Positions 1 to 8,287 of a DNA stretch of 64,000 nucleotides are shown in pieces. The position numbers were made by a program, and so were the translations under genes. The notes under the pieces are model-generated. The model did not search any database and was not told the DNA's origin. It was given only the letters and a program-made list of their open reading frames with translations. How positions within the stretch are numbered: the first letter of the stretch is position 1; every line of letters starts with the position of its first letter. The stretch lies in the NCBI GenBank assembly GCA_034002905.1, contig JAVEZQ010000004.1:1-64000 (forward strand). The letters are read 5' to 3'. The DNA comes from UBA8914 sp034002905. Lineage in GTDB: Bacteria; Pseudomonadota; Alphaproteobacteria; UBA9219.

Positions 1-1562
1 AGCTGGAGTTGTCCCACGGCTGGTAAGTCCTGCCCCTTTTCCACAACCGTCAAGAAACTATTTTCATCAACCTCAACGGACTTGCGTACCTTCACGGCAA
101 TCGTGTGCAACGCAGGGATGACAGATGTTATTGCGACAAGACGCACGACCTTGAGCGACTCTGCGTGATCTGTCATTTCGGTGCCATCGGCATCCATCAA
201 GTGGATGTCAAACACGTTCTCACCGATCTTTTGCAGCGGCACTTCAACAACCATCCCCTCCGCCAAGGGCAACATGCCGGAATCCCACCCTTCCGTGATC
301 AGGCGAATGCGGCGAAGTGGTACGGGTTGCTGGGTATGAATAGTGATCTTTGTCTTGTCGTCAGGCGTACGCACCGTATAATCAAAGGAAACATTAGGAA
401 TGCCCGCGTTTGCCTCGTGCTTTTTGGATTCTTTGGGCTCGCTTGTGGCTTCTTCTTCAGGCGCATCCTTCCACTGCCGGTTTTCACCATAATAAGCAGC
501 GCCTTCGGCGACCGCTGTCATGGGGTCTGTTTTCAGATCGGCAGCAATGCCAAGCTGTTCCGTCAACAAACGGCGGATCACAGGGATACGGCTTGGACCA
601 CCAACATAAACGACACGATCAATATCGGCCGGATCGAGTTCATGATCGCTCAACAACGTTGAAACAAGCTCTATGGTATTTTGAACCGGGGTACGGATAA
701 TCTCTTCAAACTGAGCCCGCGTGATGGGCACATCAAGAAAAATTTCCATATCGCTTTTGTCCAACAGACGAACCTCGTCGTCTGAAGCGAAGATCGACGC
801 TTCCTCAAGCGTGGATAAATCAATTTTAGCCCGTTCGGCCGCCAGCATCGCGATACGCGACAAGCGTTGATATTGGGGATCGCGTAAAAAATTCTCTGGC
901 AAATCAAAGTTTGCAAGCAGCCACGGCCTTACAATGGAGCTTACGATCATGCGGTCAAAATCCCGGCCACCCAGCATGTTCACGCCGCGCTGGTCGAGGA
1001 TGCGGACTTCGCCCTGTGTTGCCTCGACAAGCGCAACGTCAAAAGTTCCACCACCGAGATCATAGATGATAAATTTACCCGAACGCTTCGCATCTGCCAT
1101 AGAGGCGATAGCTGCCGCAACAGGCTCCTGAATCAAATCGACATGATCGAGTCCAGCCAGTTTTGCGGCCCGCAGTGTAGCTTCACACTGCATCTGATTG
1201 AACGAGGCGGGTATAGAAATGACGATGCCGCTGAAAGTTTCGATGCCGGTTTCCGTAACAATCTGGCCTATCAGCTGACGAATAATTTCTGCCGAGCATT
1301 CTTCGGGCGTCAACGTCTGATCGGCAACTTCGATCGGCGTGTCCGTTCCCATCAATCGCTTGAAGCCACTAGCCACATGCTCGGGAGAAATCATAGCCTG
1401 ATCATACGCGCGACGGCCATAAAGGCGGTGGCCACGCTTGTCGACATAAATTATGGAAGGCAAAGCCTCTCCGCCGTCGGCAGGACGAAAGACCTGCGCA
1501 CGCCCCGCATCAACGCCAGCGATAACGCTGTTGGATGTACCTAAGTCGATACCAATATACAT
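1..1562 (-). CDS. Hsp70-family chaperone (DnaK/HscC-like), 3' end outside the window
   Basis: About 520 codons are visible; the C-terminus runs off the left edge. The start ATG (1562-1560) follows an AGGGTGG ribosome-binding site. The first residues, MYIGIDLGTSNS, are the Hsp70 phosphate-1 motif, IYDLGGGTFDVAL near residue 195 is phosphate-2, and VVYVGGPSRIPVIRRLL near residue 340 is the adenosine motif. The nucleotide-binding domain is therefore complete. After about residue 385 comes an acidic linker (EEEATSEPKESKHE) and a region unlike the normal DnaK substrate domain, so this is more likely a specialised Hsp70 such as an HscC-type protein than the housekeeping DnaK. No DnaJ or GrpE gene is next to it. 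By family it should be a cytoplasmic ATP-dependent chaperone; its client is unknown. Confidence 0.85.
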   Translation of the reverse strand, partial: MYIGIDLGTSNSVIAGVDAGRAQVFRPADGGEALPSIIYVDKRGHRLYGRRAYDQAMISPEHVASGFKRLMGTDTPIEVADQTLTPEECSAEIIRQLIGQIVTETGIETFSGIVISIPASFNQMQCEATLRAAKLAGLDHVDLIQEPVAAAIASMADAKRSGKFIIYDLGGGTFDVALVEATQGEVRILDQRGVNMLGGRDFDRMIVSSIVRPWLLANFDLPENFLRDPQYQRLSRIAMLAAERAKIDLSTLEEASIFASDDEVRLLDKSDMEIFLDVPITRAQFEEIIRTPVQNTIELVSTLLSDHELDPADIDRVVYVGGPSRIPVIRRLLTEQLGIAADLKTDPMTAVAEGAAYYGENRQWKDAPEEEATSEPKESKKHEANAGIPNVSFDYTVRTPDDKTKITIHTQQPVPLRRIRLITEGWDSGMLPLAEGMVVEVPLQKIGENVFDIHLMDADGTEMTDHAESLKVVRLVAITSVIPALHTIAVKVRKSVEVDENSFLTVVEKGQDLPAVGQLQ

Positions 1563-1689
1563 GCCACCCTATATACGTCTAAGGGATTAATAATTCTTTG
1601 GTTTTGTCTTACGAATAGGTAAAGCAGGCCCTTATGGTTAATGCAAGTCCTTGCTATTGCTTGCTAAAGACCGGGATCGTTTTTCTCTC

Positions 1690-2622
1690 TCAAAACAAAT
1701 AAGTTGGCCAAACCTCCGACAAAGCCCGCGGGGAGAACCCCATCACTAAAAATCCATTTTTTGTTGAAGAATCAGAAAGATAGTCGCGCTTTAGCAATTC
1801 AACATGCTCCCGCGTCATTAGCGGTTCAGGCCATAATTCAAAAAAACGGGCCTTAAGCTTGGCAAGCGGCCAGGGGACCGGCACGAGGAATCTTTTACGC
1901 TTTGTCAACCGAAGCAGCAACTCAACAATTTCTTTCATACTAAACGTCTCGGGGCCCGCCAAAGAATAGACGCCCGGCACGCAACGCCCCGGCTCGATTG
2001 CGGTGACAATCGCCTTGGCAACATCGCCAACATAAACGGGTTGGAGCTGCATTTGTCCGCCACCAAAAAGGGGCAAAAAGGGCAAATAACGTGATGCCAA
2101 CGCAAACATGTTAAAAAAGCGGTCCTTGGGCCCGAAAATCAAATTCGGGCGAAAGATAATGGCTTCAGGAAAAAAGGCCCGCACAGCCTCCTCTCCAACC
2201 GCCTTCGTTCGCAAATAGAGTGAAACATCTCCAATTTTTGCGCCAACTGCCGAAAGATGAACGAGCTGCGTTACGCCAGATCCATGGGCTAACCGTGCCA
2301 GTCGGGCAGCGGTTTCAACATGCAAAGACTGGAAGCTGCTCTCCTTTGTCTCATATAGCGCGCCAAGCAAATTGATCACGATCTCGGTACCAGAAAGAGC
2401 CGTCGAAAGAGAAGTCTCCGTACGCAAGGAACAAAGAAGCGGAATAATTTGTCCTACAGACCCCAACGGCTTGAGGCTCTGAGCTTTTTCTAAATCTCGT
2501 GTAGGAACGCGAACCGTATACCCCTGTTTGGCCAACAGTTGCACAACGGCATGCCCAACAAGGCCGGTCCCGCCAAACACCGTTACGGTTCGACCTTTCC
2601 CAACAGCTGGCTCTACGCCCAT
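1690..2622 (-). CDS. NAD(P)-binding atypical SDR, NDUFA9-like
   Basis: 310 aa if started at the ATG at 2622, which has GGAAAGGG upstream; an in-frame start at 2658 would overlap hemG more. VTVFGGTGLVGHAVVQ near the N-terminus is the atypical-SDR dinucleotide motif GGTGxxG. Later segments (HLSAVGA, YLRTKAVGEEAV, IIFRPNLIFGP, LQPVYVGDVAKAI) are typical of the NDUFA9/complex I NAD-epimerase-like family, which is common in alphaproteobacteria. In mitochondria the homologue is a complex I accessory subunit; the bacterial role is less clear, possibly quinone or respiratory-chain related. The gene overlaps the end of hemG by 10 bp and is the last gene of the ruvX-hemG-SDR unit. Confidence 0.8.
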   Translation of the reverse strand: MGVEPAVGKGRTVTVFGGTGLVGHAVVQLLAKQGYTVRVPTRDLEKAQSLKPLGSVGQIIPLLCSLRTETSLSTALSGTEIVINLLGALYETKESSFQSLHVETAARLARLAHGSGVTQLVHLSAVGAKIGDVSLYLRTKAVGEEAVRAFFPEAIIFRPNLIFGPKDRFFNMFALASRYLPFLPLFGGGQMQLQPVYVGDVAKAIVTAIEPGRCVPGVYSLAGPETFSMKEIVELLLRLTKRKRFLVPVPWPLAKLKARFFELWPEPLMTREHVELLKRDYLSDSSTKNGFLVMGFSPRALSEVWPTYLF

Positions 2623-3221
2623 ATGGCCAAATCCCTTTCCTCTTCTTCGGCTTGCCAAAAAGATTCCGCACCAGCCCCGTCAGCCAACGCTTCAATTTGT
2701 GCCGCAAACCGCGCAACATCCGCCCAGCAGGTATATTCAAGTCGTGTTCGCGGATGCGTGGGGCCGCCCGTTATCATCATGATAAATCTGATCATTTGCC
2801 GATCCATCCAACGATATTTGGGGTAATCCAACCGCCCCCCAAAGACGGCCCCGATGTCCGGCGAAAGCCCGTGGCGCTTTACCCACTTTTTGAAATAGGG
2901 GTTTGTTTGGGGTGTGTTTTTGTTGGGCTTGCGGGCCGTGAGATTAACCGAAGCCATCCCCAAACGCATGCGCTTCAATAATGGTTTATACTCCTCCAGA
3001 AAGGTCTCCACCTTGAGTAAGTGCCGTCCGTAACGGATGGGTGAAACAACCACGACAGCCGAAGCCGTTTCAAGGACAAAGGATGGTATCGACATCTGTC
3101 CCAAGTCACACACCAGCGCGGCACATTTCTTATGTGCCAATTGCCGCTCAAGATAGGAAATGATTTTTGCGGTCTGCCCGTCATGGGAAGCGAAAACGAT
3201 AACGACCGGCGCCTCAAGCAT
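2613..3221 (-). CDS. hemG: Protoporphyrinogen IX dehydrogenase, flavodoxin-type (HemG)
   Basis: 202 aa. HemG oxidises protoporphyrinogen IX to protoporphyrin IX using FMN and passes electrons to the quinone pool, the penultimate step of haem synthesis. The N-terminus VVIVFASHDGQTAKI is a flavodoxin-like FMN loop, followed by PIRYGRH, SVNLTARKPNKNTPQTNPYF and FGGRLDYPKYRWMDRQMIRF, all signature segments of the HemG family. The C-terminus continues about 30 residues past the usual end with an acidic tail. It starts 5 bp after the ruvX stop and overlaps the SDR gene, so the three are probably cotranscribed. Two further haem genes (hemE, hemH) lie at the origin in this window. Confidence 0.93.
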   Translation of the reverse strand: MLEAPVVIVFASHDGQTAKIISYLERQLAHKKCAALVCDLGQMSIPSFVLETASAVVVVSPIRYGRHLLKVETFLEEYKPLLKRMRLGMASVNLTARKPNKNTPQTNPYFKKWVKRHGLSPDIGAVFGGRLDYPKYRWMDRQMIRFIMMITGGPTHPRTRLEYTCWADVARFAAQIEALADGAGAESFWQAEEEERDLAIWA

Positions 3222-3226
3222 ACCCT

Positions 3227-3733
3227 TTACCCCTTATCCGTTCCGGTCTGTGCCTTGAGTTGCTGAAGCGCATCCAAAGCCCCTTGCAAAATATAGGCTG
3301 CGGCAGCCTGATCAACCTTTTCCGCTCGCCGCTTGCGCGACATGTCATCCTCGATCATAAACCGGGTTACCGCCGCCGTCGAGAAGCGTTCATCCCAAAA
3401 AACAACGGGGAGGTCGGGATTTGGCAAAAGGCCGGATTTCAGAAGATTGGAAACAAACGTCCGCGCCGATTGAGCCGCAGGGCCTTCGCTGCCATCGGCG
3501 TTCTTTGGCAAGCCGACGACCAGTCCTCCGACATTCCGATCCCGAACGATCTCGGCAATTTGTGCTGCCAGTTTGGTAAATTTTCCGCGTTTGAGCCCCA
3601 TTAACGGTGAAGCCACGGTTGCGTCGGGGTTGGCAATAGCCACCCCCACAATCACACTGCCCGGATCGAGGCCCAGAAGACATTGCCCTGCTTTCAGGGA
3701 TGAAGGTATTTGAGAAAGGTTGCAGATCGTCAT
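3227..3733 (-). CDS. ruvX: Putative pre-16S rRNA nuclease / Holliday junction resolvase RuvX (YqgF)
   Basis: 168 aa from the ATG at 3733; an earlier in-frame start at 3781 would run almost into gatC. RNase H-fold nuclease of the YqgF family, implicated in 16S rRNA 5' end processing. The catalytic acidic residues are visible: D in LLGLDPGSVIVGVAIAN, E in VFWDERFSTAAV and D in EKVDQAAAAYILQGALD. GGLVVGLPKNADGSEG is the conserved mid-domain loop. It is divergent from gatC with about 59 bp between the starts, and it leads the hemG operon. Confidence 0.92.
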   Translation of the reverse strand: MTICNLSQIPSSLKAGQCLLGLDPGSVIVGVAIANPDATVASPLMGLKRGKFTKLAAQIAEIVRDRNVGGLVVGLPKNADGSEGPAAQSARTFVSNLLKSGLLPNPDLPVVFWDERFSTAAVTRFMIEDDMSRKRRAEKVDQAAAAYILQGALDALQQLKAQTGTDKG

Positions 3734-3792
3734 AACGAATGATAACGTCCCGTGGCTGTTACGACAATCCCCATCCAACAAAAGCTGTTACC

Positions 3793-4083
3793 ATGAGCAT
3801 TGATATTGAAACCGCAAAGAAAATTGCCTCTCTGGCCCGCCTGAAAATCCCCGAAGCCGAAGAACAACAGGTCGCTACAGATTTGAGCCGCATTCTTGAA
3901 TGGGTTGGCCAGCTGGACGAGCTGGATGTTGCGGGTGTTGAGCCTTTGGCCAATGTGAATGACAACACCCTTGGCTGGCGCGAAGTCGACGAGGTTACAG
4001 ATGGCAACCAACCGGAGGCCGTTTTGGCCAATGCGCCGTCCAAGACGGCCGACTTCTTTACTGTTCCCAAGGTTGTCGAATAA
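3793..4083 (+). CDS. gatC: Glutamyl/aspartyl-tRNA amidotransferase subunit C
   Basis: 96 aa, the normal GatC length, from the ATG at 3793 (MSIDIETAKKIASLARL). GatC stabilises GatA in the GatCAB complex, which converts misacylated Glu-tRNA(Gln) or Asp-tRNA(Asn) to the amidated form. Family signatures are the N-terminal helix ending IASLARLKIPEAE, WVGQLDELDVAGVEPL, and the C-terminal FFTVPKVVE, which contacts GatA. The gene is followed by gatA after 38 bp. gatB is not in the window, although in many alphaproteobacteria it follows gatA; the tRNA-Gly gene and the island begin just after gatA here. Confidence 0.95.
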   Translation: MSIDIETAKKIASLARLKIPEAEEQQVATDLSRILEWVGQLDELDVAGVEPLANVNDNTLGWREVDEVTDGNQPEAVLANAPSKTADFFTVPKVVE

Positions 4084-4121
4084 AGGCCCTTGGCGCGTTC
4101 GTTTGATAAGGATCCAAACAT

Positions 4122-5606
4122 ATGAGCAAGATTACCGATTTAACGGCTACCGAGCTTAAGGCGGAGCTGGATAAAAAGAACATCTCCCCCGTTGAAGTGA
4201 CTGAAGACTATATCGCTGCCGCCCAGCGCGGACAGGAGGCCACCAACGCCTTTATCCTGACAACCTTCGATCAGGCTCGCGAGGCCGCGCGGCAATCCGA
4301 GGCACGGTACGCGGCCGGAACCGCTAGGACGATGGATGGACTCCCCATCGCGATGAAGGATCTTTATTGCACCAAAGGCATCCAAACAACGGCGGCTAGC
4401 CGTATTTTGGAAGGCTTTGTTCCGCAATACGAATCCACCGTGTCCCAGAAGCTGGCCGATGCCGGTTGTATCACGCTCGGAAAAGCAAACCTTGACGAGT
4501 TTGCCATGGGCTCTGGCAATATCACCTCGGCTTATGGCAACGTCATCAGCCCATGGTCGGGAAAAGATCCCGCCAACGCCGCGCGCAAATTGATCCCCGG
4601 CGGGTCCTCGGGCGGAACAGCGGCGGCCGTTGCGGGACGTTTTGCTGTTGCTGGAACGGGAACAGATACAGGTGGTTCCATACGCTTTCCTGCCGCAATC
4701 ACAGGCATCGTGGGGATCAAGCCCACCTATGGGCGCTGCTCGCGCTATGGCATTATCGCCTATGCCTCCTCGCTTGATCAAGCAGGGCCGATGACACGCT
4801 CCGTTGGGGACGCCGCGTTGATGTTGCGAGAAATGGCGGGATATGATCCGAAGGACTCCACTTCGGTTAACACGCCGGTTCCCGATTATATGGAAGCGCT
4901 CGGTAAATCTGTTAAAGGCCTGCGCGTTGGCTTACCACGTGAGTATCGTCTGGACGGAATGCCCGCCGAGACGATCGGCGTCTGGGACAAGGGTGCACAA
5001 ATGCTGCGCGATGCAGGTGCGGAAGTAGTTGATATTTCTCTGCCCCATACCAAATATGCTTTGCCGACCTATTACATTATTGCGCCTGCCGAGGCTTCTT
5101 CGAACCTTGCGCGTTATGACGGCGTGCGCTTTGGCCAGCGCAAAGAAGGCATCGATCTCGCCGACATGTATGAAAAGACACGCGGCGCCGGATTTGGGGC
5201 CGAAGTTCGTCGTCGTATCCTGATGGGAACCTATGTGCTCTCGGCCGGATACTACGATGCTTATTACCGCAAAGCCCAGCGCGTTCGCCGCTTGATCCGC
5301 GAAGACTTCATCAAAGCTTTTAACGTCTGCGACGTCATCCTGACCCCGCCGGCAACATCGACAGCCTTTGGCATTGGCGAAAACAATAACGACCCGATCC
5401 AGATGTATCTAACAGACGTCTTTACCGTAACACTGAACCTTGCGGGCTTGCCGGGCATTGTGGTGCCGATGCAGCTTTGTGCCGACGGCCTTCCCATGGG
5501 ACTGCAGCTTATTGGCAAACCTTTTGACGAAATGACTCTATTTACGGCCGCCTCGGCCTTGGAAAAAGAAGCTGGTTTTAACGCCGTCCCACCCTTTGTT
5601 GGATAA
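4122..5606 (+). CDS. gatA: Glutamyl/aspartyl-tRNA amidotransferase subunit A
   Basis: 494 aa, full length. Amidase-signature enzyme that hydrolyses glutamine and delivers ammonia for transamidation of misacylated tRNA. The Ser-cisSer-Lys triad is present: K in AMKDLYCTKG (about residue 79), the glycine-rich loop PGGSSGGTAAAVAG and the nucleophile region TDTGGSIRFPAA. The C-terminal NLAGLPGIVVPMQL and GLPMGLQLIGKPF are also conserved. It forms an operon with gatC. It ends about 60 bp before tRNA-Gly, so the chromosome is intact up to the island insertion point. Confidence 0.96.
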   Translation: MSKITDLTATELKAELDKKNISPVEVTEDYIAAAQRGQEATNAFILTTFDQAREAARQSEARYAAGTARTMDGLPIAMKDLYCTKGIQTTAASRILEGFVPQYESTVSQKLADAGCITLGKANLDEFAMGSGNITSAYGNVISPWSGKDPANAARKLIPGGSSGGTAAAVAGRFAVAGTGTDTGGSIRFPAAITGIVGIKPTYGRCSRYGIIAYASSLDQAGPMTRSVGDAALMLREMAGYDPKDSTSVNTPVPDYMEALGKSVKGLRVGLPREYRLDGMPAETIGVWDKGAQMLRDAGAEVVDISLPHTKYALPTYYIIAPAEASSNLARYDGVRFGQRKEGIDLADMYEKTRGAGFGAEVRRRILMGTYVLSAGYYDAYYRKAQRVRRLIREDFIKAFNVCDVILTPPATSTAFGIGENNNDPIQMYLTDVFTVTLNLAGLPGIVVPMQLCADGLPMGLQLIGKPFDEMTLFTAASALEKEAGFNAVPPFVG

Positions 5607-5668
5607 AACTTTTTCCTCTTGACGCTTTGATCTCAAAAGGGGAATAAAGGATCGGTTATCACACCTTT

Positions 5669-5742
5669 GCGGGTGTAGCTCAATGGTAGAGCAGGAGCTT
5701 CCCAAGCTCACGACGAGGGTTCGATTCCCTTCACCCGCTCCA
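5669..5742 (+). tRNA. tRNA-Gly (anticodon CCC), integration site of the island
   Basis: The cloverleaf can be drawn by eye. Acceptor GCGGGTG pairs with CACCCGC, the D arm is GTAGCTCAATGGTAGAGC, the anticodon loop TTCCCAA gives anticodon CCC, the T arm is GAGGGTTCGATTCCCTT, and an encoded TCCA 3' end follows. It closely resembles bacterial tRNA-Gly(CCC). The 3' end (from about 5726) is the left attachment site: a tyrosine integrase begins 166 bp downstream, and a degenerate copy of the tRNA 3' end is found near 17954. The tRNA itself is intact. Confidence 0.97.
5726..5742 (+). other. Probable attL core (3' end of tRNA-Gly)
   Basis: The tRNA 3' end TCCCTTCACCCGCTCCA is the likely crossover region, as for most P4-type integrases. 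The best match at the far end of the island, at 17954-17967, shares TCCCTTCACC and TCCA but lacks CGC. The assignment rests on position and this partial match. Confidence 0.6.
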
Positions 5743-5854
5743 TCTTCTGATTTCAGAAAATCCCAAGACTTCCAAAAACTCTTGAAAAACGAAGCAAAAG
5801 CGCGGCATTATCATCCCATGCCGTCCGAAGACGCTTTCCTGCATCCCGCCCAAT

Positions 5855-5906
5855 TGGGGGCATAAGTGGGGGCAGAACCTCTGGGGGCATAGAAAAGATG
5901 CCCCCA
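5855..5906 (+). repeat. Integrase arm-type repeats, left end
   Basis: Three direct copies of TGGGGGCA start at 5855, 5867 and 5882, and one inverted copy TGCCCCCA lies at 5899-5906, directly against the integrase start codon at 5908. The first two are 12 bp apart, exactly as in the pair near the right end at 17873 and 17885; the 21-base segments match at 20 positions. Inference: these are binding sites for the integrase amino-terminal domain or an accessory factor, and the copy at the start codon could let the integrase repress its own expression. Confidence 0.7.
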
Positions 5907-5907
5907 C

Positions 5908-7149
5908 ATGCGCCTGACAAACACCGCTTGCAAGAACGCCCAGCCCAAAGAGAGGGCTTATAAGCTTGCCGATGGCGGCGGCCTCTATCTTGAAGTCATG
6001 CCAAATGGGAGCCGTTACTGGCGTCTCAAATATCGCTTCGTGGGCAAAGAAAAACGCCTAGCCCTGGGCGTCTATCCCGAAGTCACTTTGGCAGAAGCCC
6101 GTGAAAAGCGCGATGCCGCCCGAAAACTCCTGTCCCAAGACATAGACCCGGGCCAAGCTAAACAGGAGCGGAAACGCCAAGCAGCCATTAATGCGTAGAA
6201 CACTTTTGAGGCCATAGGCAGAGAATGGCATGAGCATCAAAACGCGCGGTGGTCAAAAGGCCATGCCAAGGACATTTTGCATCGGCTCGAAATGGATGTT
6301 TTTCCCGAACTAGGGAACAGACCTGTTGCGGACATAGCCGCCCCAGACGTTCTGGCGCTGGTTCGCAAGGTCGAGAAGCGTGGCGCACATGAGATGGCGC
6401 GTCGAGCCGTACAGTATTGCAGCCAGATTTTCCGTTATGCCATCGTGACCGGGCGAACCGACCGCGATCCGGCAGCCGATCTTCGTGGCGCGTTGAAGCC
6501 CTATGTGAAGGGACACTACGCCGCGATAGATGCGGATGAGCTTCCGGCCTTCCTTCTCGCACTTCAAAACAACAATGCCAGACTTTTCCTTCAAACTCGG
6601 CTTGCTGTTCACCTGATGATGCTGACGTTTGTCCGAACGGGTGAACTGCGTCAGGCTCAATGGGAAGAGTTCGATTTGGATGGACGGCAATGGACTGTCC
6701 CAAGGCTTCACACGAAGATGAAACGCACGGAACATATTGTCCCCCTTTCCAAACAAGCTGTCTCCATTTTGCGCGAGATGCACAAACTCACGGGGCAATG
6801 GGATTTGGTTTTTCCAAACCAAGTTCACCCTAAAAAACCGATGAGCGAAAACACGCTTTTGAGTGCTCTCCAACGGCTTGGCTACAAAGGGAAGATGACG
6901 GGGCATGGGTTTCGCGCCCTTGCCATGTCCACGATCAAGGAAAAGCTTGGCTATCGTCACGAGGTTGTTGATCGCCAGCTTGATCACGCACAACGAAACA
7001 AAATAGACGCCGCCTATGATCGCGCCAAGTTTCTCGACGAACGCAAAAAGATGATGCAGGAATGGGCGGATTATTTGGATCAGGTTGCGGCGCAAAAAAC
7101 AAGCGACCAAGAAACATCATCACCTCAAAAAGCACAGAGGACGTCATGA
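5908..7149 (+). pseudogene. P4-type tyrosine integrase interrupted by one in-frame TAG
   Basis: One frame of 413 codons is broken only by TAG at 6196-6198. Before the stop is the DUF4102 arm-binding domain (LADGGGLYLEVMPNGSRYW, LALGVYPEVTLAEAR). After it, NTFEAIGREWHEHQ begins the SAM-like core-binding domain, then the catalytic domain with R in FVRTGELR (about 243), H and R in TGHGFRALA (about 333 and 336), H in LDHAQR (about 360) and Y in AAYDRA (about 370). All catalytic residues survive and there is no frameshift, so this is a recent nonsense mutation, a readthrough case or a sequencing error. The second part has an ATG at 6277, but would lack the arm-binding domain. The end overlaps the next gene by ATGA. 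The start ATG has no clear ribosome-binding site. Confidence 0.85.
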
Positions 7150-7979
7150 CGCAAACCAAAAGCAGATTATATAAACTGAAAGATTGGTATTCGCTTCAAG
7201 ATGCCGCCAAGAGGGTTTCCGTGACCTTTGGTGAAGAAATAACTGAGAATGATCTTCTGCAACTCGTCGTCGAAAACACTGTCCGTCTGTCATGGTACAT
7301 CCGGGGGCGGCCAGCAAGGCGGCTTGCTTCGACGGAAGAAACGTCCCCACATCCCGCTCAAGAGACTATCTCTGAACTTGAGGGACCGCATCATTTTGAA
7401 ACGAAAGAATCCAGCCATACGCGAGATTGGATTATGTCCCTCATTACGGATAAAAGAGGATCGCTTCAATCTTCCGTTTACTGGGGCGGGCTGACTGTCT
7501 GGGACAAAGAAGGGTCCCAGTGGGAGGTCGTTCGTCGGGTTACAGATGAAGAAAAGAGCGACAAAGTAAAAAGTTTTGCGGATTTTGAGGCCAGCGTGAC
7601 TGTCGCTGACGACGACCCCATAAAAACGCGCTGGCTGTCCGATTACATCAAAGAGACAACATGGCCGGATCGTTCTGAGCTTGGCTTCCAGCGTGTAGAT
7701 TTAGAGGAGCTGGAAAACGGTGGAAAAGAATGTCCTGCATTGCTGGGGGCTCGAGCAGAAACAACATACCTCAACATCATCGGAACGATGCTTGCTCTGC
7801 TTTTGGGAAGGACACCTAACGGCAAGAAACCTGCCCCCTACGGTAACGAAACGGCAGTAATTGCCAAGCTATTAGAAGATTTTCCACAAGAACAAGGCCT
7901 ATCAAAAAGAACGCTTGAGGATAAGTTTGCGCGTGCGAAAGGGGGGCTAAACAACAACGTTTTTGCGCAGTTGCGGTAA
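7146..7979 (+). CDS. Hypothetical protein of the integrase-alpA interval
   Basis: 277 aa, starting in an ATGA overlap with the integrase end. No family recognised with certainty. The N-terminal part (LKDWYSLQDAAKRVSVTFGEEITENDLLQLVVE) looks like a small helical DNA-binding-type domain. The C-terminal third (TTYLNIIGTMLALLLGR, AVIAKLLEDFPQ, GLSKRTLEDKFARAKGGL) resembles the endings of conserved hypothetical proteins often found beside P4-type integrases. No signal peptide or transmembrane segment. Context suggests a regulatory or replication-associated cytoplasmic role, but that is inference. Two direct repeats resembling TTGCGGTRAA lie around its stop codon, before alpA. Confidence 0.7.
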   Translation: MTQTKSRLYKLKDWYSLQDAAKRVSVTFGEEITENDLLQLVVENTVRLSWYIRGRPARRLASTEETSPHPAQETISELEGPHHFETKESSHTRDWIMSLITDKRGSLQSSVYWGGLTVWDKEGSQWEVVRRVTDEEKSDKVKSFADFEASVTVADDDPIKTRWLSDYIKETTWPDRSELGFQRVDLEELENGGKECPALLGARAETTYLNIIGTMLALLLGRTPNGKKPAPYGNETAVIAKLLEDFPQEQGLSKRTLEDKFARAKGGLNNNVFAQLR

Positions 7980-8059
7980 AACCTCCCGCACTTGCGGTGA
8001 AGCATAGTTCGCCGTTCTATACATGGGACATATCTTGAAACAACCTAGAGGGTTCAGAT

Positions 8060-8275
8060 ATGTCTCAAACAATCACCGACGAAAAAATCATCCGCTTGCG
8101 CGAGGTTCTTGATCGCACGGGGCTAAGCCGAAGCATGGCCTATGCCCTGATTGAACAGGGTCAGTTCCCGCGCCCCATAAGCCTTGGGGCAAGGGCCGTG
8201 GGATGGTTTTCTTCACAGGTTGATGCTTGGATTGCAAGTCGCGTCCCGACGGCGCGACACGCTTCCAATGTCTGA
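8060..8275 (+). CDS. AlpA-family excisionase/transcriptional regulator
   Basis: 71 aa. AlpA proteins are small winged-helix DNA-binding proteins of the MerR/excisionase fold that activate integrase genes or promote excision of P4-like elements. The conserved line is visible: IIRLREVLDRTGLSRSMAYA, LIEQGQFPRPISLGARAVGW, VDAWIASRV. It starts at 8060 after GAGGGTTCAGAT and is followed after 12 bp by the primase-polymerase gene, which is the common order in such islands. It probably controls excision and replication functions together. Confidence 0.9.
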   Translation: MSQTITDEKIIRLREVLDRTGLSRSMAYALIEQGQFPRPISLGARAVGWFSSQVDAWIASRVPTARHASNV

Positions 8276-8287
8276 GAGAAGCAGTCA

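Noticed and set aside
5908..7149. Integrase as two separate genes
   Set aside because: Both halves are in one frame with the normal domain order and no ribosome-binding site at the second ATG, so a single interrupted gene is the simpler reading.
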